A stretch of 64,000 nt of DNA, taken from assembly GCA_020633415.1 (NCBI GenBank), contig JACKDQ010000013.1, positions 43,883 through 107,882 on the forward strand, in the 5' to 3' direction. Made by a program: the position numbers and the translations under genes. Positions 8,381 through 16,030 of this stretch are shown here, piece after piece (the stretch's first letter is position 1; every line of letters starts with the position of its first letter). The notes under the pieces are model-generated. The model was not told the DNA's origin and made no database searches. It was given only the letters and a program-made list of their open reading frames with translations. The DNA is from Deltaproteobacteria bacterium (GTDB lineage Bacteria > Myxococcota_A > Polyangia > GCA-2747355).

Positions 8381-9616
8381 ATGAGCTGGCTCGGCATTAC
8401 GATCTTCGTCATCACCTACGTGCTGATCTCGGCGCGGCGGATGTCGTGGCTCGGCTTGGATCGCCCCGCCGGCGCGCTGCTCGGAGCTGTAGCCTGCGTG
8501 GTCTTTGGCGTCCTCGCACCACAAGAAGCGCTCCGAGCGGTCAACGGCCCGACGATCCTGCTGCTCTTTGGCGTGATGGGGATGGGCGCGTTCCTCGCCC
8601 TCGACGGCTTTTTCGCGGACGTCGAGCAAGCCATCGTCCACTTTGCTCGCACGCCTGCTCGTCTGCTCGGGCTGATCGTCTGGGGTGCGGGCCTGCTCAG
8701 CGCTTTGATCACCAATGACGCGGTCTGCGTGTTGGGCGCCCCCCTCGTGGTTCGGTTGATCGAAACACACAAGCTCCCTGCGTTGCCATTTCTGCTGGCC
8801 CTTGCCACCGCAGCCAACACCGGCAGTGTCGGTACCCTCGTCGGAAATCCGCAGAACATGCTCTGTGCCGTGCTCGGCGGACTGTCCTACCGCGAGCACT
8901 TGCTGTGGGTCGGTCCGCTCGCGCTGATCTGCCTGGCGATCAACCACGGGCTGCTCTGGGTATTCTTCCGAAAGAGACTCGCCGGCAACCCGCTCGAGCT
9001 TCCCCCGGGCAAGCCGGCGCTGAACCGCCGCACAGGCCTGACGCTGACGACGATCATCGGAACGGCGATCGCTTACACCGCGGGCGCTGACCTGGCCTGG
9101 TCTGCCACAGCGGGCTTCGTCGCGCTGATGCTATTGCACCGTCGGGACACGCGCCTGCTCTGGAAACAGATCGACTGGTCGCTGCTGCTTTTTTTCGCCG
9201 GCCTGTTCGTTGTGGTCGAGGGATTGATGCGCAGCGGTGCGCCGGCCTGGCTGTTCGAGCGCTATCCGTTAGCAAACGCCAGCGCTGATCGCTTCGCCGG
9301 CTGGCTGCGCACCGCCGCGATCTTTTTGATCGGCTCGAACATCGTCTCCAACGTGCCCTTCATTCTCGTCGTTCGCAAACAGCTAGCGACGCTGCAAAGC
9401 CCCACGTTAGCCTGGGAGCTGCTGACGGTGACCTCGACCTTCGCCGGCAACTTGACCTTGCTTGGCTCGGTGGCCAACATCATTGTCGCCGAAAGCGCCC
9501 GAGACATCGGCGGCATCGGCTTTGTCGAATACCTCAAGGTCGGTCTACCGCTGGCGCTGATCACAACGTTACTCGGCGTATTTTGGCTATTCGTTCGATT
9601 GGCCTCGCCATCTTAG
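8381..9616 (+). CDS. SLC13 / ArsB-NhaD-type permease (second copy)
   Basis: 411 residues with about ten transmembrane segments. Family signatures are ALITNDAVCVLGAPLVV with ANTGSVGTLVGNPQNML in the first half and SNIVSNVPFILVV with TFAGNLTLLGSVANIIVAE in the second. The pattern is closer to the ArsB/YbiR-like anion permeases than to the first copy. It ends FVRLASPS. The two permeases are not near-identical, so this is an old duplication or two unrelated acquisitions. The start at 8381 has no strong Shine-Dalgarno. It lies 178 bases after the first permease and 97 before the nucleotidyltransferase pair. Substrate unknown. Confidence 0.8.
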   Translation: MSWLGITIFVITYVLISARRMSWLGLDRPAGALLGAVACVVFGVLAPQEALRAVNGPTILLLFGVMGMGAFLALDGFFADVEQAIVHFARTPARLLGLIVWGAGLLSALITNDAVCVLGAPLVVRLIETHKLPALPFLLALATAANTGSVGTLVGNPQNMLCAVLGGLSYREHLLWVGPLALICLAINHGLLWVFFRKRLAGNPLELPPGKPALNRRTGLTLTTIIGTAIAYTAGADLAWSATAGFVALMLLHRRDTRLLWKQIDWSLLLFFAGLFVVVEGLMRSGAPAWLFERYPLANASADRFAGWLRTAAIFLIGSNIVSNVPFILVVRKQLATLQSPTLAWELLTVTSTFAGNLTLLGSVANIIVAESARDIGGIGFVEYLKVGLPLALITTLLGVFWLFVRLASPS

Positions 9617-9670
9617 CGCCCCCACGCCGCAGCACAGACCTCTGCAGCTGGCCAGCCTCTGCTCCAACCT

Positions 9671-9690
9671 GCTTGGCACCGCTGCCAAGC
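9671..9690. promoter_or_regulatory. Perfect 8-base inverted repeat before the nucleotidyltransferase pair
   Basis: GCTTGGCA, loop CCGC, TGCCAAGC forms a perfect stem 24 bases upstream of the ATG at 9714. There is no T tract, so it may be an operator or leader hairpin for the pair as easily as a terminator for the permease gene upstream. Confidence 0.35.
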
Positions 9691-9713
9691 GTGCTAAAGT
9701 CAGAGGTTCGACG

Positions 9714-10508
9714 ATGACCCCCGACCAACAACACGAAATCTGGAAGATGCTCGATCGCGACCGACTGGCCGACGTCGCACGTCAGGGGCCAGAGCCGATC
9801 TTTGCCACGATCAGCGGCGCCCACCTTTACGGTTTTGCCTCGCCCGATAGCGATGTCGATCTGCGAGGGGCGTTCATGCTGCCGGCGAGTGCGCTGCTCG
9901 GACTCCACCCGCCCAAAGAAACGATCACGATCGAGGACAAGACCAGCATCGATCTCGACTGGGTCGCCCACGACATCCGCAAATTCGCTCGTTTGATGAC
10001 CAACCATAACGGCTACGTACTCGAGCAGCTCTTTTCGCCGCTGGTCGTGCTCACCACGCCGGCCCACGAGGAACTGATCGCGCTGGGCAAAGGCTGCATC
10101 ACCAAGCCCACCGTGCGCCACTACCAGGGATTCGCCCGCGGCCGCCGCCACCGCCTCGCCGAACCAAATCCAACGGTCAAGCACCTGCTCTACGCCTACC
10201 GCGTGCTGCTCAGCGGCATACATCTGATGCGAACCGGCGAGGTCGTCGCCAACATCCAGGCGCTCAACGCGCGCTTCGCTCTTGACGAGATCGACGAGCT
10301 CGTCGCCCGCAAGCGTGCCGGCGCGGAGAAGATGCCCCTTGACCAACAAGATATCGCTCACCACGGCGCACTCCTCGATCGGCTGGAGGCCCAGCTGCAA
10401 GACGCGCACGACAAGAGCACGCTCCCCGATCAGCCGCCGGCAGCCGCCGCCCTCGAAGACTTCGTGATCCGACTCCGACTAAACGCGGCGCGTCGTATGG
10501 AAGCCTGA
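9714..10508 (+). CDS. RlaP-like predicted nucleotidyltransferase (COG3541), first of a pair
   Basis: 264 residues. The DNA-polymerase-beta-type nucleotidyltransferase core is clear: ISGAHLYGFASPDSDVDLRG carries the G-x-x-Y-G and D-x-D signatures (Asp47, Asp49), followed by DLDWVAHDIRKFARLM, the segment that brings the third acidic residue. The helical second half (VKHLLYAYRVLLSGIHLMRTG) matches the COG3541/YcgL group that includes RlaP, the RNA-ligase-associated polymerase of phage-like RNA repair. Predicted activity is nucleotide addition, substrate unknown. The stop overlaps the start of the next gene (TGATG), so translation is probably coupled. Confidence 0.75.
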   Translation: MTPDQQHEIWKMLDRDRLADVARQGPEPIFATISGAHLYGFASPDSDVDLRGAFMLPASALLGLHPPKETITIEDKTSIDLDWVAHDIRKFARLMTNHNGYVLEQLFSPLVVLTTPAHEELIALGKGCITKPTVRHYQGFARGRRHRLAEPNPTVKHLLYAYRVLLSGIHLMRTGEVVANIQALNARFALDEIDELVARKRAGAEKMPLDQQDIAHHGALLDRLEAQLQDAHDKSTLPDQPPAAAALEDFVIRLRLNAARRMEA

Positions 10509-11644
10509 TGTTCCCCGTTGAGCAACACACGCTGTTTTGCACGCTCGCCGGGAGCCAGGCCCACGGCACGGCGCGTGATGGCTCGGACATCGATCTTCGC
10601 GGCGTCTGCGTGGCCCCGCGCGCGCTTCGGCTCTCGCTCTTTCAACAGTTTGAGCAGTATGAAGGCCCATTGCCCGAGCTGCTCGCTCAAGCGGTTCTCC
10701 CGCAAATCAAGGCGCATCCAACGGCAGCACGCGCACTGGACATCAAGGCCGAGTGCGTGATCTTCGACGTCGCAAAGTTCCTCGCACTCTGTGCGGCTGC
10801 AAATCCCAACACCCTCGAGGTCTTGTTCGCTGACCCGGGCGATTGGCTGTTCGAGCGGCCTGCCTGGCGGCGCCTGCATGCTCAGCGCTTTCACTTTCTC
10901 ACCAAGAAGGTGCAGCAGACCTTCCTCGGCTACGCGATGGCCCAACTCAAGAAGATCAAAACCCACCGCTCGTGGCTGCTCAACCCGCCGACGAGCAAAC
11001 CATCGCGCGAAGACTTCGGGCTACCGATCGCCGGCAGCACACTCAGTCGCGACGACCAAACGCGCATCGAGCAAAGCATCGCTGAAAAGATCCGCAGCTA
11101 CGGCATCGATAACGTTGACCTGCCCAAGCCCACACGGATCGCCATCGAGCAGCGACTCGACACGTTCTACCGCGACTTGCTCTCTGCCCCACAAGACGAG
11201 ATCGACCAGCGCATCCGGGCAATCGCCACGCACGCGCTGCAACTTCCACCCGACGTGGTATCCGCGTTGAATGCCGAAAAGCGATATCGAGCGGCCCTCA
11301 AGCACTGGGACGCCTACCAGAGCTGGAAGAGCCAACGCAATCCTGCACGCGCTGAGCTGGAGCGCCGCTATGGCTACGACACCAAGCACGCGATGCATTT
11401 GATCCGGCTGATGCGCATGGGCCTCGAGGTGCTCCAAACCGGCGACCTACGCGTCCGCCGTGACGACGCCGACGAGCTTTCGGCGATTCGCGACGGCGCG
11501 CTTTCTTACGATGATCTACTGGCTGCTGCGAGTGAGCTCCAGCGCGCGATGCAGCAGACCTCGGCGACGACGAGCCTGCCTGCCGACATCGACCACAGCG
11601 CCGTGGACAACCTGCTGCTCGAGATCATCGATCAGCTCGGCTGA
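10508..11644 (+). CDS. RlaP-like predicted nucleotidyltransferase (COG3541), second of a pair
   Basis: 378 residues, overlapping the upstream paralogue by one base. The core is LAGSQAHGTARDGSDIDLRG, with Asp27 and Asp29 as the D-x-D pair, then CVIFDVAKFLALCAAANPN and TLEVLFADP. The position that is DLDW in the first copy reads KAECV here, so the third acidic residue may be Glu82; whether both copies are active is open. It is longer than its neighbour because of an inserted helical middle (about residues 130-260). The C-terminal GYDTKHAMHLIRLMRMGLEV is typical of the family. No RNA ligase gene is nearby. It precedes dabA by 101 bases. Confidence 0.75.
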   Translation: MFPVEQHTLFCTLAGSQAHGTARDGSDIDLRGVCVAPRALRLSLFQQFEQYEGPLPELLAQAVLPQIKAHPTAARALDIKAECVIFDVAKFLALCAAANPNTLEVLFADPGDWLFERPAWRRLHAQRFHFLTKKVQQTFLGYAMAQLKKIKTHRSWLLNPPTSKPSREDFGLPIAGSTLSRDDQTRIEQSIAEKIRSYGIDNVDLPKPTRIAIEQRLDTFYRDLLSAPQDEIDQRIRAIATHALQLPPDVVSALNAEKRYRAALKHWDAYQSWKSQRNPARAELERRYGYDTKHAMHLIRLMRMGLEVLQTGDLRVRRDDADELSAIRDGALSYDDLLAAASELQRAMQQTSATTSLPADIDHSAVDNLLLEIIDQLG

Positions 11645-11705
11645 CAACACGCTGGGCTATAGCTGTCCGCGCTCGCGGTAAAGGGCGCAAGACGCTTGAC
11701 GGCTA

Positions 11706-11736
11706 TTGACATCGGATTTCAGAAAAGGTCTAGATT
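11706..11736 (+). promoter_or_regulatory. Candidate promoter for the dab genes
   Basis: A perfect TTGACA (11706-11711) is followed, after 17 bases, by TCTAGA (11729-11734), or after 19 bases by TAGATT. It lies just upstream of the dabA start at 11746. If used, the leader would be nearly absent and there is no good Shine-Dalgarno, so either initiation is unusual or transcription starts further upstream. Confidence 0.3.
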
Positions 11737-11745
11737 GCCAATCGA

Positions 11746-14730
11746 ATGCCGGTAAGGCCAGGCAATGAGCGTGCACCAGCGGCGGCGGCGTCACGGTCGA
11801 AACTCGAGCGAGTCGTCCGCCAAATCGGGCATTTGCTGCCGGCCCAAGGGCCGATCAACGTCTTCATTCACCACAACACACTGCACGCCTTCGAGCACCT
11901 GCCGTTCGATGAGGCGGTACTCGAGGCGAGCCGGCTGTTCGGCTGCCAGCCCTACTTGTCGGAAGACCGCTATCGGCAAGAGCTTCGCCATGGACGCATC
12001 CACGAAGCCGACGTCAACGCAGTGCTCGCTGCGGAACTCGGCCCGCGGGCCGACGCCACGGTCTTGGCCAATCTCAGTCGCCTGGAGCTCAGGCGCCGCA
12101 TCGCGATCTTTGGCATACCGCAGCGCCACGGTCCCGCGCTGCGTTGGACACTCGAGGAAACCAACGTTCTAAAGCGCCTGCGCGCCGACCTACCCGCCGA
12201 AGCGCAAAACGCGCTGGGCCTTGGCAATCCGCACAACGGCGGTCGCGCAGAGCAAGCCCGCTACATCCGTAGGTTGTGGGACAGCTGTCGCCGCGCGATC
12301 GAGCGCGCGGCTAACGTCAGCCCGGCTGTCCAGCCAGCGCCGATCCGCCACCGAGATCTCTTGCTCGCCGCCTTTGAGCTCGACATCGACCAATGGGTTC
12401 ACCCGCCGCTGATTCGAGCGACCAGCGCTTTCCTCGATCAGGGCCTCGCCGATTGGGCGATGCCCGGCCGCGAGCGCGGCCTGTATCGGTGCTTCGTCGA
12501 TCTCTATCGGTCTCGGCTGGCGCGCTGGTGTGGCCCGATCGGCAAGGAGCTCCAACGCAGCCTTTGCGCCGAACACGATGAGCAACAGGACAGCTGGACA
12601 TCTCTCGCCCGATCGCTCGAATGTCTCGGGCTTGCCGCCGACGAGTGGGAGCCCTTCTTGCGCGCCGAAGCCCTTGCCCTGCGCGGCTTTGCTGGAATGA
12701 TCCATCAGTTTGAGCTGCGCCCGGACCGCGTGCCCGCTCGCGCTGTTCCCGCCCAACTGGTCGATTTTTTCGCTGTTCGCCTGCTGATCTTGCGAGCGGC
12801 GTTGAGCTATGCCGCGCCGGCGGCGGGTTACCAGGGGAGTTTGGCAGAGCTCCGCCCTTGGCTGCGCAACCACCTACCGCAGCCACCGGCGCCATCTGCC
12901 GATGACCGGGCCTGGCCGCTGTTCCATCTCGCTCAGCTCGGCGGGCTCAACGTGGCCCACGTCGACAACCTCAACGCCGAGGAGATCGCGCGCGTCGAGG
13001 CCGAGCTCGGCGAGTTCGATCAAACGGCTCGACGGCGGCTGTTGCATCGCGCTTACGAACGCCGCCTACGCCAGCGTTACTTCGACGCGCTCGCTCAACA
13101 CCGTCCCCAGCCCGTAAGCAAACCAGCCTTCCAGGTTGTCTTTTGCATCGATGAACGAGAGGAATCGATCCGCCGTCACCTCGAAGAAGTCGATCCAAGC
13201 GTCGAAACGTTTGGCATCGCCGGGTTCTTTGGTGTCGCGATGTATTACCGCGGCGTCACGGACGCCCACGCTCGCCCACTCTGCCCAGTCGCAATTCGTC
13301 CCCGTCACTTCGTCGCCGAGATCAACACCGCTAGCGCGTCTGGTCTACGCGCTCGCCTGTTGCGGCTTTCAGAGCAAGTCGGCGCGCTGGTCGACAAGAA
13401 CGTTCATCTCGGCAGCCGACGCGCACGCCGTGGCGCCGCGATCTTCGCTGTGCTGGGCGCGCTATGGGTGATCCCCCTGGTGCTGCGTGTGGTATTTCCC
13501 TGGCTGCACCGCGCGTTGCGTCGTTCCTACGACAGCTTGCAGCTTCGCCGCGTGCGCCTAGCCATCGAGCACCAAGAGGCCCAACGTCCCCCGCTCGGCG
13601 AACAAGTCGGATTCACCACTGAGGAGATGACGGAGATCGTCTTTTCTCAACTCGCGGCGACCGGCATTCGTCAGCGATTCGCGCCGTTGGTCTTGATCCT
13701 CGGCCACGGCTCGACCAGTTTGAACAACCCCCACGAGTCGGCTCACGACTGCGGCGCTTGTGGCGGCGGACGGGGCGGCCCCAATGCCCGCGCCTTCGCC
13801 CAGATGGCAAATCTTCCGCAAGTACGAGCAGCGTTGGACGCACGCGGGCTGCACATTCCTTCCGAGGTCTGGTTCGTTGGCGGCGAGAGAAACACCGCCA
13901 GCAACGACATCGCGCTGTACGACACGGAGCTTGCACCAAACCACGTGCACGCCCTGCTTCGTCAGGCGATCAACAGCTTAGAGAGCGCACGGCGACGCGA
14001 GGCTCACGAACGCTGTCGCCGCTTTGACAATGCGGCTCCATCGCTGACGCCCGCTGCGTCGCTACGCCATGTACAGACCCGCTCGGCCGATCTCGCCCAG
14101 CCTCGACCAGAGTTTGGGCATGCCACCAACGCGCTTTGCTTGATCGGGCGACGCAGTCGAACGCGCGGCTTGTTTCTCGACCGCCGGGCGTTTCTCGTCT
14201 CGTACGACGCCAACGGAGACCCGGACGGCGCCCAACTCGACCAGCTGCTCGGCGCCGTCGTTCCCGTCGTCGCCGGGATCAGCCTCGAGTATTACTTCGG
14301 CTACGTTGATCCGACCAACTATGGCTCGGGCACCAAATTGCCCCACAATGTCACCGCGCTGGTCGGCGTGATGGACGGCGCCCAGAGTGACCTACGCACC
14401 GGACTACCCTGGCAAATGCTCGAAATCCACGAACCGGTGCGGCTCTCGATCGTCGTTGAAGCCAAGACAGCACTCATCCGCCGATTGCTCGAGCAAAGAG
14501 CCGAGTTGAAGCGTCTGGTCGATCACGGCTGGGTCTTCCTCGCCACCCTCGACCCCGCGTCGGGAGAGATCGTTGAGCTCGATGCGACCGGGGAGCACCG
14601 CTATGTCCCCGAACATGCGCTGGCCGTATGTCCGGGGAGCTCCCGCGCACACTACGAGGGGCGGCGAGGTCATCTACCCTTTGTTGCACTCGGAGCAGCA
14701 ACGGCGAGGTCCAATGCACCAGCTGATTGA
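11746..14730 (+). CDS. dabA: DabA-type inorganic carbon transporter subunit (DUF2309/UPF0753)
   Basis: 994 residues, longer than the roughly 830 of Halothiobacillus DabA. The family opening INVFIHHNTLHAFEHLPFDE is present. The beta-carbonic-anhydrase-like zinc site is intact: Cys467 and Asp469 in VVFCIDERE, His654 in LILGHGSTS and Cys669 in SAHDCGACGG. The 2- and 15-residue spacings match the Cys351/Asp353 and His524/Cys539 pairs of the characterised protein. DabA is thought to hydrate CO2 to bicarbonate at the inner face of the membrane, driven by cation flow through DabB. The gene overlaps the next one by 17 bases, so the genes are an operon. The start lacks a clear ribosome binding site; ATG 11746 is the first in frame. 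Confidence 0.9.
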   Translation: MPVRPGNERAPAAAASRSKLERVVRQIGHLLPAQGPINVFIHHNTLHAFEHLPFDEAVLEASRLFGCQPYLSEDRYRQELRHGRIHEADVNAVLAAELGPRADATVLANLSRLELRRRIAIFGIPQRHGPALRWTLEETNVLKRLRADLPAEAQNALGLGNPHNGGRAEQARYIRRLWDSCRRAIERAANVSPAVQPAPIRHRDLLLAAFELDIDQWVHPPLIRATSAFLDQGLADWAMPGRERGLYRCFVDLYRSRLARWCGPIGKELQRSLCAEHDEQQDSWTSLARSLECLGLAADEWEPFLRAEALALRGFAGMIHQFELRPDRVPARAVPAQLVDFFAVRLLILRAALSYAAPAAGYQGSLAELRPWLRNHLPQPPAPSADDRAWPLFHLAQLGGLNVAHVDNLNAEEIARVEAELGEFDQTARRRLLHRAYERRLRQRYFDALAQHRPQPVSKPAFQVVFCIDEREESIRRHLEEVDPSVETFGIAGFFGVAMYYRGVTDAHARPLCPVAIRPRHFVAEINTASASGLRARLLRLSEQVGALVDKNVHLGSRRARRGAAIFAVLGALWVIPLVLRVVFPWLHRALRRSYDSLQLRRVRLAIEHQEAQRPPLGEQVGFTTEEMTEIVFSQLAATGIRQRFAPLVLILGHGSTSLNNPHESAHDCGACGGGRGGPNARAFAQMANLPQVRAALDARGLHIPSEVWFVGGERNTASNDIALYDTELAPNHVHALLRQAINSLESARRREAHERCRRFDNAAPSLTPAASLRHVQTRSADLAQPRPEFGHATNALCLIGRRSRTRGLFLDRRAFLVSYDANGDPDGAQLDQLLGAVVPVVAGISLEYYFGYVDPTNYGSGTKLPHNVTALVGVMDGAQSDLRTGLPWQMLEIHEPVRLSIVVEAKTALIRRLLEQRAELKRLVDHGWVFLATLDPASGEIVELDATGEHRYVPEHALAVCPGSSRAHYEGRRGHLPFVALGAATARSNAPAD

Positions 14731-16030
14731 AGTCACCGCGACCATCACCGTCGTCGCGCCGCTGCTGTTGTTGCTCGTGACCGGGCTGACCGCACCAACC
14801 AAGCTGCTCGGCGAAAAGGGCGTCGGCGTCATCACGCGAGTCGCCCTGCTCGCCGCGCTCGCCGCTTCGCTCACCGCGCTTTTCGCTTACCTGCTCTCCG
14901 ATCGCCGGCTGGTGCTGCTCAAACTTGGCAGCTGGTTCACAGCCAGCGAGGCGCGCTTTTCCTTTGACCTCGCCCTCGATGCGCTTTCGCTCGGATTTGC
15001 CGCATTGAGCCTACTGATTTGCAACATCGTTGCCGCCTTTTCGTTTCGTTACCTTCATCGCGAACCAGGCTTCTTCCGCTACTTCTTTCAGATGGCGATG
15101 TTCGTCGTTGGCATCTGCTCCGTTGCTCTCGCAGGCAGCGTCGAGCTGCTCTTTGTCGGCTGGGAGTTGATCGGATTGAGTTCGGCACTGCTGGTCGGAT
15201 TCTTCCAGGAGCGCCCAGCCCCGGCAGACAATGCGCTGCGCGTGTTCTCGATCTATCGGCTAAGCGACGCAGCGATGCTATCGGCCGCGGTACTGCTCCA
15301 TCACTGGACGGGCAGCGGCAACCTGACCTCGCTGTTCACCACCACCGAACAACCGCATCTGACCCTCGCGGCCGGCCAGACGCTCGCCATCGGTTCGCTG
15401 TTGATCATCGCCGTGGCTGGAAAGAGCGCGCTATGGCCGTTTTCCGGCTGGCTTCCACGAGCGATGGAAGGGCCAACACCGTCGAGCGCCGTGTACTACG
15501 GAGCGCTCTCGATCCACGCCGGCTGCTTTCTGCTGCTGCGCGTCCAACCGCTGCTCGCTGCGTCCGGCATCGCCACTGCGCTGATGATCTTTGGCGGCGT
15601 CGCCACATCCGTCTATGGCGCACTGAGCGGACGGGTCCAGACAGACGTAAAATCGGCGATCTCATACGCGACGCTCACCCAGGTCGGCATAATTGTCGTC
15701 GAAATCGCCTTCGGACTGCAGCTGCTGCCGATGCTCCACATCGCCGGTCACGCTTGCTTTCGCTTGCTACAGTTCCTCAGCGCACCAAACGTTCTGCATG
15801 ATCTCCACGAGCTCGAGAACCGACTCGGCGAAGAGCTCCATCCATCGAGCAAGCAACGCACTGGCCAGGGCCGCCCCGCCGTCTACCTGTTCGCCTTGGA
15901 GCGCGGCTTTGCCGACTCACTGCTCGATCGCGCGCTAGTCGCACCATTTCGCCGACTGATCTCGATTTTGGACGCATTTGATCGCCTGCTCGTCTTCGAA
16001 CGCCCCTCTCGCAGAGAGCGAAGATCATGA
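14714..16030 (+). CDS. dabB: DabB-like (NuoL/MrpA-family) cation-conducting subunit, first copy
   Basis: 438 residues from ATG 14714, chosen because of GCGAGG just upstream and a 17-base overlap with dabA. About 12 hydrophobic segments are seen. The proton channel residues of antiporter-like subunits are present: Glu151 in ELLFVGWELIGLSS (the transmembrane-5 Glu of NuoL) and Lys237 in AGKSALWPFSGWLP, followed by GPTPSSAVYYG. HIAGHACFRLLQFLSAPNVL near residue 380 corresponds to the conserved His/Lys helix. The soluble tail is short, making it smaller than typical DabB (about 550 residues). It would power DabA through H+ or Na+ flow. Its stop overlaps the next start by four bases (ATGA). Confidence 0.85.
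   Translation: MHQLIEVTATITVVAPLLLLLVTGLTAPTKLLGEKGVGVITRVALLAALAASLTALFAYLLSDRRLVLLKLGSWFTASEARFSFDLALDALSLGFAALSLLICNIVAAFSFRYLHREPGFFRYFFQMAMFVVGICSVALAGSVELLFVGWELIGLSSALLVGFFQERPAPADNALRVFSIYRLSDAAMLSAAVLLHHWTGSGNLTSLFTTTEQPHLTLAAGQTLAIGSLLIIAVAGKSALWPFSGWLPRAMEGPTPSSAVYYGALSIHAGCFLLLRVQPLLAASGIATALMIFGGVATSVYGALSGRVQTDVKSAISYATLTQVGIIVVEIAFGLQLLPMLHIAGHACFRLLQFLSAPNVLHDLHELENRLGEELHPSSKQRTGQGRPAVYLFALERGFADSLLDRALVAPFRRLISILDAFDRLLVFERPSRRERRS

Noticed and set aside
8333..8947. Minus-strand open frame across the second permease
   Set aside because: Shadow of a transmembrane gene; Asp/Arg/Gln/His-rich composition with no family motif.
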